From UBA2160 sp964588665 (GTDB taxonomy: Bacteria; Chloroflexota; Dehalococcoidia; Lucifugimonadales; UBA1123): a stretch of DNA of 46,249 bases. Shown here piece by piece: positions 17,240-25,789 of the stretch. A program made the position numbers and the translations under genes. The stretch spans positions 1 through 46,249 of the forward strand of contig CAZPQQ010000021.1 in the NCBI GenBank assembly GCA_964588665.1. The letters are read 5' to 3'. The notes beneath the pieces were generated by a model. That model was not told where the DNA came from, did not search any database, and saw only the letters and a list, made by a program, of their open reading frames with translations. Positions within the stretch are counted from its first letter, which is position 1, and each line of letters begins with the position of its first letter.

Positions 17240-18679
17240 CTACGATAGGCGGCTGGCGCCCCAGAAGCCGTCGGCGTCGTTCAGGAGATGCCGCAAACCG
17301 CTCCGGTCCAGCATCGTCTCAGTCGCCCGCTGCGCCCCTTCCAAGACCTCCGCCTCATCGATTGTGACGACCGACCGGTTTCGCATCAGAACCTTCCCGT
17401 CGACGATGACGGTATCGATGTCGTTGCCGTTAGCGAATCCGACGACGCGGTGGACCGGCATGTTCAACGGATACAGGTGCGGCTTGAACATGTCGATGAG
17501 AATGACATCGGCCTTTTTGCCAGTCTCCAGGGAACCGAGGTTGTTTTCCAAGCCAAGGGCCTTGGCAGAGTCTATGGTCGTCATCTCAAGGACTTTTCCG
17601 GGTGGCATCAGGGACGGGTCCTTGTAATACGATCGGTGGTGACGCGAGCACTGGAACATGTGCCGGAACATGTCGTAGCTGCGGTCAGGGGCGGTGCCGT
17701 CCGTCCCCAGAATCACAGTTACGCCGGCGTCGAGGAGATCAGGCACGGGACAGTGGGCCGCGTAGGAAGCCGCGGAGCTTGGATTGTGGACGATTTTCGT
17801 ATCGGTCTCCGCGCAGAGGCGGATCTCCTCCTCGGTCAGGCCGGTGGAGTGAGACATCAGGGCGTCCGGACCGAGAATGTCGAGAATGTCGTGAGCGAAC
17901 TTGATCGAACCGGTCGTGTGGCCGTCCTGGGTGAACAGAACGCCGTGGCGGCGGGTTATCTCTCGGACGGCCCGTGCCTGAGCCACGGCTTCTCCAACCG
18001 CGCGTACACCGTCACCGTATATTCTTGGGTCGTGAACAGGCAGCGTCATGCACACGCTGATCTTGCCGTCCGCGCCTCCGTGCCAGCGCTCGATAAGCGA
18101 TTCGCTGGTCTCTAGCTGCTGCTCCATCGAGACATCGGTGTTTCTCTTTTGGTCGCCGTTCCAACGGGAAAACTGGCTCGGAAAGGGCGGACGGCGTGGC
18201 CCGACGGCGACGAACTCGCGCACTCCCACCTGCTCGGTGGCTTTGCAGTGGAGGTCGCCGAACGCGGGATCGTCGGTGCGCATGACGCTGTCCCCACCGC
18301 CCAGGTAGCTGACCCCGCAGGTGACTCCGAACTTCAGGCGCCCGAGAGAGGTGAGTAAGGCCTCCTGATGCCAGAACTCCTCGTCGGAGGCCTCAGCATA
18401 TATCTTCTCGCACGCCTCGTACCAGAGGCTCGACACGCCGGAACCCAACGTCTTGACGAGACCGTGCCCGGCGTGACCATGACCGTCGATCAGCCCCGGC
18501 ATCACGACTTTTCGTGAGGCGTCGATGTGTTCAAGGGCAGTGTGGGCTGCTTCCACCTCACGACGTGGACCAACGGCGACGATGCGATCGCCTTGAATCG
18601 CTACGGCGCCATCATCGATGACTGCTCGGTCCGGGTTCATCGTGATTACGTCGCCGCCTGATATAAGAATGTCGGCCAT
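17240..18679 (-). CDS. Amidohydrolase, ATZ/TRZ (cytosine deaminase-like) family
   Basis: A 479-aa metal-dependent hydrolase of the TIM-barrel amidohydrolase superfamily. A small beta-sandwich at the N-terminus (MADILISGGDVITMNPD) is followed by the first metal motif VVMPGLIDGHGHAGHGLVKT (H-x-H, about 66-70). Further metal and catalytic positions appear in LFTQDGHTTGSIKFAHDIL and LMSHSTGLTEEEI, and the conserved Asp in VTVILGTDGTAPDR (about 330). The C-terminus returns to the sandwich (GSLETGKKADVILIDM). Such enzymes deaminate or dechlorinate N-heterocycles or deaminate adenosine-like substrates; the exact substrate is open. Start ATG 18679 has AGGAG 8 nt upstream. It runs convergent to the CoA transferase. 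Confidence 0.85.
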   Translation of the reverse strand: MADILISGGDVITMNPDRAVIDDGAVAIQGDRIVAVGPRREVEAAHTALEHIDASRKVVMPGLIDGHGHAGHGLVKTLGSGVSSLWYEACEKIYAEASDEEFWHQEALLTSLGRLKFGVTCGVSYLGGGDSVMRTDDPAFGDLHCKATEQVGVREFVAVGPRRPPFPSQFSRWNGDQKRNTDVSMEQQLETSESLIERWHGGADGKISVCMTLPVHDPRIYGDGVRAVGEAVAQARAVREITRRHGVLFTQDGHTTGSIKFAHDILDILGPDALMSHSTGLTEEEIRLCAETDTKIVHNPSSAASYAAHCPVPDLLDAGVTVILGTDGTAPDRSYDMFRHMFQCSRHHRSYYKDPSLMPPGKVLEMTTIDSAKALGLENNLGSLETGKKADVILIDMFKPHLYPLNMPVHRVVGFANGNDIDTVIVDGKVLMRNRSVVTIDEAEVLEGAQRATETMLDRSGLRHLLNDADGFWGASRLS

Positions 18680-18763
18680 CGGTTTGCTCCTGGGGTGAAT
18701 AGACCCGGGTTCACCAGATAGAACCCGGCGCCTTTGTAACAACTGCCTCCTGAGATGGCACAG

Positions 18764-18792
18764 ACTGTATGCCTCGTCGCTAACGGTGTCAA
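18764..18792 (-). promoter_or_regulatory. Sigma-70-type promoter of the amidohydrolase
   Basis: On the minus strand, a perfect TTGACA (18787-18792), a 17-nt spacer and TACAGT (18764-18769), about 80 nt ahead of the start. A second TTGACA lies at 18798-18803. Confidence 0.6.
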
Positions 18793-18943
18793 TCGCATGT
18801 CAAGCCTATCTGGGTAATCCGAATCCAATCCCTGTCGTGAGGGCAGCCATCCATCCTAGCCAGGTGATTGGGCTGCACGATGCGCGGATATTGTGAGGTG
18901 TCGATGCTGATGAGTAGACGAATAACAGAGAAAACCTGACAAC

Positions 18944-19075
18944 TTACTCGACCGGTTTGGAAGCGTTTTTGAATCGGTTCTTGGCGCGAATGGCGTCTTC
19001 GAAGCTATTCTTAGACGTGATGGCGTCTGGGTGATTTAGCGCCAGCGCTTGCTCCAGCGACATCGCGACTTCATT
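18944..19075 (-). pseudogene. Possible C-terminal remnant of an enoyl-CoA hydratase-like gene
   Basis: A minus-strand frame ending at stop 18944-18946 reads IHNEVAMSLEQALALN, then ITSKNSFEDAIRAKNRF and a KPVE end. The pattern of a helix followed by S-x-E-D-A-x then a basic tail recalls the C-terminus of crotonase-fold proteins. No upstream part of such a gene is recognisable and there is no start signal. This is a tentative call in an otherwise empty 570-nt gap (18680-19249); the rest of the gap shows only the promoter listed separately. Confidence 0.25.
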
Positions 19076-19291
19076 GTGAATCCCCAACGCTGCCGCCCAT
19101 CGTCCGGCCGAGGGAACCCCATCTTTGTCATCGCCGGATTTGCCTTCTGCTTTCCGCTGAGAACGCCTTCGTGATATGATCTGCCGTACGCGAAGAGCAG
19201 GCTGAGGCGTGCCCGCGACAGGCTGTCGTACGGCGACTCAACCGACCCTATGACTCGCACATCCAAGATACAAAAAATCCTGGAGGAGCTG

Positions 19292-20977
19292 ATGGCCATG
19301 GAGACGAAGATCAACCTCAAGCGCAAGAGCAGCGTCGTCAGCGACGGCCCGTCTCGAGCGGGCGCTCGTGCGATGCTGCGCGCGGCCGGACTCAGAGACG
19401 ACGACATGGACAAGCCGTTCGTGGCGATCGCCAACCTCGCGTCCGACGTAACGCCGTGCAACGTCCATCTGGACCGGCTCGCGCAAAAGGTGAAACGGGG
19501 ACTCTGGCATGCCAAGAGCGTGCCGTTCATGTTCGGCACCATCACCATCAGCGACGGCATCTCGATGGGCACCGAGGGCATGAAGGCGTCTCTCGTAAGC
19601 CGAGAGGTCATCGCCGATTCCATCGAGACCGTGACGTTCGGCGAGAGCATGGACGGCCTGGCCGTCGTGGCGGCCTGCGACAAGAACATGCCCGGCGCGA
19701 TGATGGCGATGGCTCGGTTGAATGTTCCGTCCCTCTTTGTCTACGGCGGCTCGATAATGCCTGGGAACTGGCAGGGCAAAGACATCAACATCCAGGACAT
19801 GTACGAGGCGATCGGCGCCCACTCGCAGGGCAAGATCACGCTCGACGAGCTCATCGGCATGGAGCGGGTCGCCTGCCCCGGTGAAGGCGCCTGCGCGGGC
19901 ATGTTCACGGCCAACACGATGGCGTCGGCAATTGAGGCGATGGGCATGTCCGTCCCCGGAGCCTCGTCGGTCCCGGCGATCAGCGCACTCAACGAGGACA
20001 TCGCCTTCAACTCCGGTCAGGTCATCTACAAGCTGCTCGAGATGGACCTCAAGCCGCGAGACATCATGACGCATGACGCGTTTGAGAACGCCATCCGGGT
20101 CGTCCTGGCCATGGGCGGATCGACGAACGCGGTGCTCCACCTGCTCGCCATAGCCCACGAGGCCCAGGTCGAGCTTTCGATCGACGATTTCGACATGCTT
20201 AGCCGCACCACGCCGTACCTGACGGACCTCCGGCCGGCCGGACAGTACGTGATGCCGGACATGGACAAGTCCGGAGGCGTTCCGGTGCTCATGAACGAGC
20301 TGCTGAAGGCGGGTTTACTCCACGGCGACGCGATCACGGTCACCGGCAAAACGATCGCCGAGAACCTCGCCGAATTCGACCAGGCGCCTGACAGCCGAAC
20401 GATCTACCCGATCTCGAATCCCAGAAGCCCGACGGGCGGACTTGCGATCCTCAAAGGCAACCTCGCTCCCGACGGCGCGGTCATGAAGGTGTCGGGCACC
20501 AAGCATCTCACGCATGAAGGGCCGGCGAAGGTCTACGACGGAGAACGGGCCGCCTTCGAAGCCGTCACCCGAGGCGACATCCAGCCCGGCGACGTCCTCG
20601 TCCTCAGATACGAAGGACCGAAGGGCGGACCGGGCATGCAGGAGATGCTGGCGGTGACCGGCGCGATTATGGGCGTCGGGCGCGGCGACGACGTACTGCT
20701 GCTCACGGACGGTCGCTTCTCCGGAGCGACTCACGGTCCCATGATCGGCCACGTGGCGCCCGAAGCAGCGGTCGGCGGTCCGATCGGACTCGTCCAAGAC
20801 GGCGACATCATCACGCTGGACGCCGAGGCGCGCGAGCTCAACGTAAAGGTGTCCGACGAAGAGATGGAGAAGCGACGCGCGCAATGGACGCCTCGCGAGA
20901 ACGGGTACCCTCACGGCGTGATGGCCAAGTACGCCAAGCTGGTGTCATCGGCGTCAAAGGGCGCGGTTACGACGTAG
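19292..20977 (+). CDS. ilvD: Dihydroxy-acid dehydratase IlvD
   Basis: A 561-aa Fe-S dehydratase that converts 2,3-dihydroxy-isovalerate and -methylvalerate to the 2-oxo acids of valine and isoleucine synthesis. Cluster cysteines appear in VTPCNVHLDRLA, VVAACDKNMPGAMMAMA and ERVACPGEGACAGMFTANTM. Further signatures are GPKGGPGMQEMLAVT and TDGRFSGATHGPMIGHVAPE. Start ATG 19292 is preceded by GGAGGAG at about 5 nt; ATG 19298 is an equally plausible alternative two codons later. The frame is open further upstream (19250) but without a ribosome site. A second, divergent paralogue follows 355 bp later. This copy fits the biosynthetic enzyme best, but sugar-acid dehydratases share the fold. Confidence 0.88.
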   Translation: MAMETKINLKRKSSVVSDGPSRAGARAMLRAAGLRDDDMDKPFVAIANLASDVTPCNVHLDRLAQKVKRGLWHAKSVPFMFGTITISDGISMGTEGMKASLVSREVIADSIETVTFGESMDGLAVVAACDKNMPGAMMAMARLNVPSLFVYGGSIMPGNWQGKDINIQDMYEAIGAHSQGKITLDELIGMERVACPGEGACAGMFTANTMASAIEAMGMSVPGASSVPAISALNEDIAFNSGQVIYKLLEMDLKPRDIMTHDAFENAIRVVLAMGGSTNAVLHLLAIAHEAQVELSIDDFDMLSRTTPYLTDLRPAGQYVMPDMDKSGGVPVLMNELLKAGLLHGDAITVTGKTIAENLAEFDQAPDSRTIYPISNPRSPTGGLAILKGNLAPDGAVMKVSGTKHLTHEGPAKVYDGERAAFEAVTRGDIQPGDVLVLRYEGPKGGPGMQEMLAVTGAIMGVGRGDDVLLLTDGRFSGATHGPMIGHVAPEAAVGGPIGLVQDGDIITLDAEARELNVKVSDEEMEKRRAQWTPRENGYPHGVMAKYAKLVSSASKGAVTT

Positions 20978-21159
20978 GCCGCGGGATCCGTAGCGCACCC
21001 CTAGTTCGACGGGTTCCGACTCGTTGGGGTCCACACCGCGGACAAGGCAAAGACAAATTGCGGCGGCGCCTTTGGCGAATCGATCTGACGTTTGGCGATT
21101 GAACGGGAGGTTCTTTCATCAACGCCGTTTTTGTCCCACCCGCCCGCCCGCGAAGGTTC

Positions 21160-21196
21160 TCTGGGGACACCCCAGACCCCGGCGGGGCTTCGCCCC
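21160..21196. repeat. Twin GC-rich hairpins between the ilvD paralogues
   Basis: TCTGGGG-ACA-CCCCAGA (21160-21176) is followed at once by GGGGC-TTC-GCCCC (21184-21196). Two tight hairpins side by side look like a REP-type intergenic element or a complex terminator for the first ilvD gene. The remaining parts of the 355-nt gap (20978-21332) show nothing I recognise. Confidence 0.5.
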
Positions 21197-21332
21197 TGCA
21201 CCCCATTTCGTCTCGGCTGGGCACGTCGCTATCGGCGAGGAGATCGACTTGGCATAGCAGCCGTTGCTCGGAAGTCCCAGCAACTCGGACCCCGGCTAAA
21301 TCGGTACCCCTCGAAACAGAGTGACCGGATTC

Positions 21333-23021
21333 ATGACTGAACGAGACACCGTCGGACGGCTCAAACACCGCAGCCAGGGGATCGCCTCCGACTTGAGCAG
21401 GGTCGGCGCCCGGGCGATGCTACACGCAGTCGGCCTGTCCGTGGACGACCTGAGCAAGCCATTCGTCGGCATCGCGGACATGGGCAGCGACGTGACCCCT
21501 TGCAACATGCACCTGCATCGGCTGGCTGACGCCGCCAGGGAAGGCGTCCGATCCGCGGGCGGCGTGCCGTTCACGTTCGGCACGATCACCACCAGCGACG
21601 GCGTATCGATGGGACACGAAGGCATGAAAGCCTCGCTGGTCAGTCGCGAGATCATTGCCGACTCCATCGAGGCCGTCTGCTTCGCGGAGAGCATGGACGG
21701 ACTGATTGCGGTGGGCGGCTGCGACAAGAACGGCCCCGGCGCTCTCATGGCGATGGCGCGACTGAACATCCCTTCGGTGTACGTCTACGGCGGATCGATC
21801 GCGACCGGGACCTTTCACGGCGAGACCGTCAACGCACAGGACGTCATGGAAGGCGTGGGCGCCTACTACGGCGGTGAGATCGAACTCGATGAGCTCCAAC
21901 GGCTCGAGCGCGTCGTCTGCCCCGGCGAGGGCGCCTGCCCGGGCATGTTCACCGCCAACACGATGGCGGCGGCAGCCGAGGCTCTCGGCATGGCGATCCC
22001 AGGCTCCGCTTCGCTGCTGGCGTCCGACCCGCGCACCCTCGATCTGGCGAACAACGCCGGACAGGCCGTGTTCGACGCGCTGAAGAACGGCCTCCTGCCT
22101 CGGGACGTGATGACGCGCAAGGCGTTCGAGAACGCAGTCACGTTGGTCCTCGCGCTGGGAGGGTCCACCAACGCGGTGCTGCATCTGCTGGCCATCGCCC
22201 ATGAGGCGGGGGCGCAATTGGACCTGCACGACTTCGACAGCCTCAGCACTCGGACGCCGTACCTCGCCGACCTCAAACCCGGAGGCCGGTTTGTCATGGC
22301 CGACGTCGATGCCGTCGGCGGCATCCCGATGGTGCTCAGGGAGCTGCTCGACGCCGGACTGATTCACGGCGACGCCATGACCGTTACCGGGCGAACAATG
22401 GCCCAAAACCTCGAGAGCGTGACGCAGCGACCCGACGGGAAGTCCGTTCACCCGACATCTACTCCACGCAGTCCGACCGGTGGGCTCGTGGTGCTGAAGG
22501 GCAACCTGGCGCCCGACGGCGCGGTGATGAAGGTAGCGGGGACGACGTACCTGAAGCACGAAGGGCCTGCACGAGTCTTCGACAGCGAGCGAGCGGCCTT
22601 CAACGCGGTCGTATCGGGCGAGGTCGAGCCTGGCGACTCGATGGTCGTTCGATATGAAGGGCCCAAGGGCGGCCCCGGCATGCAGGAGATGCTGTCGGTC
22701 ACCAGCGCCATCGTCGGAAAGGGTTTGGGAGAGAGCGTCATGCTCATCACGGACGGACGCTTTTCCGGCGCCACCCGCGGTCCGATGATCGGTCACGTGG
22801 CACCCGAGGCTGCCGTGGGCGGACCGATCGCGCTGATCGAAGACGGCGACATCCTCGCCATGGACGCTGGTCGTCGCGAACTCAGAGTCAAACTATCGGT
22901 TCAGGAACTGGCCCGACGCCGCGCTTTGTGGGCGCCGCCGCCGCCAAACTACACGACAGGCGTTTTGGCCAAGTACGCGAAGCTGGTTTCTTCGGCGTCG
23001 GAGGGCGCTGTCACCGGATAG
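21333..23021 (+). CDS. IlvD/Edd-family dehydratase, second paralogue
   Basis: A 562-aa homologue of dihydroxy-acid dehydratase with all three cluster cysteine regions (VTPCNMHLHRLA, VGGCDKNGPGALMAMA, VVCPGEGACPGMFTANTM) and the C-terminal GPKGGPGMQEML and TDGRFSGATRGPMIGH. It differs from its neighbour across most surface positions, so the duplication is old. It may be a second dihydroxy-acid dehydratase or a sugar-acid (for example aldonate) dehydratase feeding the catabolic genes nearby; sequence alone does not settle it. Start ATG 21333 was chosen; GTG 21321 would add four residues. No strong ribosome site precedes either. Confidence 0.85.
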   Translation: MTERDTVGRLKHRSQGIASDLSRVGARAMLHAVGLSVDDLSKPFVGIADMGSDVTPCNMHLHRLADAAREGVRSAGGVPFTFGTITTSDGVSMGHEGMKASLVSREIIADSIEAVCFAESMDGLIAVGGCDKNGPGALMAMARLNIPSVYVYGGSIATGTFHGETVNAQDVMEGVGAYYGGEIELDELQRLERVVCPGEGACPGMFTANTMAAAAEALGMAIPGSASLLASDPRTLDLANNAGQAVFDALKNGLLPRDVMTRKAFENAVTLVLALGGSTNAVLHLLAIAHEAGAQLDLHDFDSLSTRTPYLADLKPGGRFVMADVDAVGGIPMVLRELLDAGLIHGDAMTVTGRTMAQNLESVTQRPDGKSVHPTSTPRSPTGGLVVLKGNLAPDGAVMKVAGTTYLKHEGPARVFDSERAAFNAVVSGEVEPGDSMVVRYEGPKGGPGMQEMLSVTSAIVGKGLGESVMLITDGRFSGATRGPMIGHVAPEAAVGGPIALIEDGDILAMDAGRRELRVKLSVQELARRRALWAPPPPNYTTGVLAKYAKLVSSASEGAVTG

Positions 23022-23037
23022 GAGGGGTGTGCCCCAG

Positions 23038-23254
23038 GCTCTGCCTGAAGATCATGCCTGAGGCAGATTCGCCCAAGGCGAACCGAGGCCACAAGCGGTG
23101 TCTGCGTTCATGTCGGTGCTCTGGCCGTTTACGGCCAAGCGAGGGATGACAGCTCTGCCTGAAGATCATGCCTGAGGCAGATTCGTCCAAGGCGAACCGA
23201 GGCAACCGGTGGTGTTCGCGTTCGTGCCGGTGCTCTGGCCGTTTACGGCCAAGC
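23038..23254. repeat. Two tandem copies of a 114-bp intergenic repeat
   Basis: Copy 1 spans about 23038-23140 and copy 2 about 23152-23254; every landmark recurs at exactly 114 bp. The shared parts are gctctgcctgaagatcatgc, cctgaggcagattcg, aaggcgaaccgaggc and ggtgctctggccgtttacgg. Each copy carries a hairpin GGCCGT-TT-ACGGCC and an imperfect TGCCT...AGGCA stem. The middle of each unit has diverged between copies. It fills the gap between the convergent ilvD paralogue and the CBS gene. It may be a dispersed repeat or a structured transcript end. Confidence 0.65.
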
Positions 23255-23313
23255 CTGTAAACACTGAGGCCAAGCCAATGAGATCAGGCGCGAGCGAGGA
23301 CCTTCGACCGGTC

Positions 23314-23706
23314 CTACACCAAAGAGAGAGTCATGTCTCGGTCGACTGCGCCGAGCAACTCTTCGGACGACAGCAATCCGACCAACTCTCCGTCGTCTAC
23401 CACGGGCAGGTGCTCGAGATCCCGATCGATCATCAAGATCGACGCATCAGCGAAGTGCAGATCGGGCTGGATCGTCAGATGCTGCAACGACATGTGCCTG
23501 TAGACCGAACATTTCCACGAAGTATGTCCGTCCACCAGACAGCCGAGCGCCATGTCTCGGTCGGTGATGATCCCCTCGATCTTGTCGTTCTCCATGACAA
23601 CCAGGCAATTGGCCCCGGTTCTCGTCATCAACTGGGCCGCGTCCGCGATGCTGGAGTCCAGCCCAACGGTGTAGGCGTCTTCGTTCATTAGTTCGCCGAC
23701 TTCCAT
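23314..23706 (-). CDS. CBS-domain pair protein
   Basis: A 130-aa protein made of two tandem CBS motifs, a fold that senses adenine nucleotides. The first runs about residues 1-60 (MEVGELMNEDAYTVGLDSSI and GIITDRDMALGCL), the second about 68-125 (LHFADASILMIDRDLEHLPV, VGLLSSEELLGAVDRDM). There is no fused effector domain, so it probably acts as a soluble regulator of a partner. Start ATG 23706 is supported by AGGAG about 8 nt upstream; the frame is open to 23730. It converges on the ilvD paralogue. Confidence 0.85.
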   Translation of the reverse strand: MEVGELMNEDAYTVGLDSSIADAAQLMTRTGANCLVVMENDKIEGIITDRDMALGCLVDGHTSWKCSVYRHMSLQHLTIQPDLHFADASILMIDRDLEHLPVVDDGELVGLLSSEELLGAVDRDMTLSLV

Positions 23707-24047
23707 GTCCGTACTCCTGTCGTGGCTCAATAGAGCGGCTTATTTTCGTGTACCGCGTCGCGAACCCTCGTGGCTCTTCACTCGGACCGGATATCGAGGC
23801 GGTTGGTTTTCAAAGGAGGCGGCCCGAAGGCTGCCAGTTACAGGATACCGGACGATTGTTAACGGCCAGTTAACGTTGTGTGACATTTCTGTAACATTCC
23901 GCGGCAGCTTATCGGCTCCAGGGATGTGGACGGCGTACCAAGGCTATTCAGCGGCTTTCTCGACCGTGTAATCCGATGCATTTCACGGTCAAAGGGTTCA
24001 GGGGCCGTTTCGTGACCGCCCTGCTTCGATTGTGCTATATTTCTCAC

Positions 24048-24758
24048 ATGACCCAGGCGCAAGCTACGCAATCATCGAAACGGCCAGTCGACTGGAGCGG
24101 CGTCGTGCGCGACGGCCTCCTCGTGGCCACCACGGTCATGATGGCTGTCACCCTGTACCTTGTCTTCCTTTGGGTCCCGACAGAGCTCAATCTGGGCGTT
24201 TCCCAGCGCATCTTTTACTTCCACGTCCCCCTGGGCTGGATCGGCATGGTGTCGATCGTAATCGTGGCGATCGCCAGCCTCATGCACTTGGTCACCCGCA
24301 ACGATAAATGGGACAGCCTGGCCTACGCCACGGCCGAGTTGGGCGTCATTTTCGCGTCGCTGATAATCGTGACCGGCGCCATGTGGGCCAAACCGGTCTG
24401 GGGCGTGTGGTGGACGTGGGACGCCAAGCTGACGACCACGCTCGTGCTGTGGTTCATCTACGTCGGCTATCTGATGATTCGAGCGTACGGTCCGATCGGC
24501 GGCCAGGGGAAGCGTTTCGCTTCCGTGATAGCCCTCATTGGCGCCGTGGACTCGCCGATCATATTCAAAGCAACCGACTGGTGGAACACGGCGCACCCCG
24601 AACGCAACGTGCCGTCCGACCTCGACGGGCGCATGGTCCTGACGCTGATGGTGGCCTTGCTGACGTTCACCCTGTTGCACGGGTATATCCTATGGGAGCG
24701 GTACTCCCTGAAGAGAGCGGAATCCGAACTCGATGAGCTTATTCAACAAACTGCCTAG
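24048..24758 (+). CDS. ccmC: Haem exporter membrane protein CcmC
   Basis: A 236-aa six-helix membrane protein of System I cytochrome c maturation. It presents haem to CcmE at the outer face of the membrane. The tryptophan-rich periplasmic motif WGVWWTWDAKLTTTLVLWF is intact, flanked by the two conserved His positions in YFHVPLGWIGM and DWWNTAHPERN. Start ATG 24048 gives a normal N-terminus. A -10-like TATATT lies only about 7 nt before the ATG, so the transcript may be nearly leaderless. It overlaps the following ccmD-like gene by 26 nt, showing translational coupling. Confidence 0.92.
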   Translation: MTQAQATQSSKRPVDWSGVVRDGLLVATTVMMAVTLYLVFLWVPTELNLGVSQRIFYFHVPLGWIGMVSIVIVAIASLMHLVTRNDKWDSLAYATAELGVIFASLIIVTGAMWAKPVWGVWWTWDAKLTTTLVLWFIYVGYLMIRAYGPIGGQGKRFASVIALIGAVDSPIIFKATDWWNTAHPERNVPSDLDGRMVLTLMVALLTFTLLHGYILWERYSLKRAESELDELIQQTA

Positions 24759-25089
24759 ACACCTCGGCCCAACGGCCGTGATCGCCATTGCCGTGGTCGC
24801 GGCGCTGTCGGCTGCGATCCCGATAGCCGCGACGATCAACGCCTTCGCCGACGACTCGACGGACGCGGCGTCCTCGTCAGACGCGCCCCAAGCGCAGAGC
24901 AGCGACGTCGAGGCCAATTTGCCGTTCCTCTTTGCCGTATACATCGTTACCTGGGCGGCGTTCTTCGGCCACGCGTTCTATATGTCCCGTCGCCAACGTG
25001 AGATGCGACGCGAAATCGCCGCGTTGCGACGATTGCTGGAGCGTCAGGAAGACGCCCAAAAGAGCGAGAGCGACTCGGGATCCGGCTGA
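24733..25089 (+). CDS. CcmD-like haem exporter accessory protein
   Basis: A 118-aa membrane protein. Residues 12-36 form one hydrophobic helix, followed by an Asp/Ser-rich loop. The CcmD-like part (about 62-105) has LPFLFAVYIVTWAAFFGHAF and then a charged helix MSRRQREMRREIAALRRLL, the family pattern of one membrane span with a basic cytoplasmic tail. CcmD links CcmE to the CcmABC complex and helps release holo-CcmE. The protein is about twice the usual CcmD length because of the extra N-terminal span. It starts inside the end of ccmC (26-nt overlap) and precedes ccmE. Confidence 0.72.
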   Translation: MSLFNKLPRHLGPTAVIAIAVVAALSAAIPIAATINAFADDSTDAASSSDAPQAQSSDVEANLPFLFAVYIVTWAAFFGHAFYMSRRQREMRREIAALRRLLERQEDAQKSESDSGSG

Positions 25090-25151
25090 CGGCGAGCCGG
25101 CGACATTCGCTAGGGACGACGCATCCAGTTGAGAACCAGTACGAACGAAAA

Positions 25152-25183
25152 TAGACCGTTCAGTCATAGGGCCGAACGGTCTA
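25152..25183 (+). other. Intercistronic hairpin between ccmD-like gene and ccmE
   Basis: TAGACCGTTC (25152-25161) pairs perfectly with GAACGGTCTA (25174-25183) across a 12-nt loop. There is no T run, so it is not a standard terminator. It may trim or stabilise the ccm mRNA or act as a partial terminator ahead of ccmE. Confidence 0.5.
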
Positions 25184-25213
25184 CCGGCCAAAAGTCATGA
25201 TGGGTGGACGAAG

Positions 25214-25675
25214 ATGTCGAACATAGATTCACCGCTGGAGCAATTGCCAGTGGCAAACGACGGCTCGATTGGCGCCAACAGAGGCAAGCTCCTCGTAGCC
25301 CTGGTGGTGCTTGTGGGCGCGCTGGGCTACTTCGCCTTCATGGCGTTCGACGGCGCCACCGTCTACTACTATTCGGTCGGCGAGATACGCGAGCAAGGAC
25401 CGACGCCTGAAGGCAAGATGGTCCGGGTCAGCGGCAAACTGCAGCCCGAGTCGTTCATCCGTGCCGACGGCTCCGTACTGTCGGAGTTCGATCTGACCGA
25501 CGGAAACGTGAGCCTGTCGGCCATGCACCAAGGCGTGCTGCCCGACCTATTCTTCAACGAGCACTCCGAGATAATCCTCGAAGGGTCGTACGGCATCGAC
25601 GGCGTTTTCCAAAGCGAGAACGTCATCGTCAAGTGCCCGTCAAAGTACATCGCCGTCGAGGAAGAGCAGAGCTAA
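25214..25675 (+). CDS. ccmE: Cytochrome c maturation protein CcmE, Cys-type haem chaperone
   Basis: A 153-aa membrane-anchored OB-fold haem chaperone. A cytoplasmic N-terminus and one membrane span (about 27-47, LLVALVVLVGALGYFAFMAF) precede the periplasmic beta barrel with VRVSGKLQPESF, a DLTDG strand and VLPDLFFNEHSEIILEG. In most CcmE the covalent haem ligand is His in HxxxY; here the motif is C141-P-S-K-Y145. The Cys-type CxxxY variant is known from archaea and some bacteria (the System I* group). It follows ccmC and the ccmD-like gene by 125 nt. ccmA, ccmB, ccmF and ccmG are not in the window. Confidence 0.9.
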   Translation: MSNIDSPLEQLPVANDGSIGANRGKLLVALVVLVGALGYFAFMAFDGATVYYYSVGEIREQGPTPEGKMVRVSGKLQPESFIRADGSVLSEFDLTDGNVSLSAMHQGVLPDLFFNEHSEIILEGSYGIDGVFQSENVIVKCPSKYIAVEEEQS

Positions 25676-25710
25676 TTTCGATTCGCGGGTTCACCAAAGC
25701 ATTCATTCTC

Positions 25711-25734
25711 CGTTCGCCCTGAGCCTGTCGAAAG
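25711..25734. repeat. Half of a common dispersed repeat
   Basis: cgttcgccctgagcctgtcg followed by aaagg matches one arm of a short palindromic element seen widely in environmental bacterial genomes. The second arm is missing or decayed here. Confidence 0.35.
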
Positions 25735-25789
25735 GCCGTCCGGCGCCCACCCAGATATCTCGCGATCCTCGACCATCCAACGACGAGCC

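Noticed and set aside
21420..22796. Long 458-codon open frame on the minus strand
   Set aside because: It is fully antisense to the ilvD paralogue, shows no ribosome site or family motif, and is rich in Arg/His as expected of GC-rich shadow frames.
23861..23880. Doubled GTTAAC sites as an operator
   Set aside because: Two GTTAAC hexamers occur between the CBS gene and ccmC but with no promoter context; too short to support a call.
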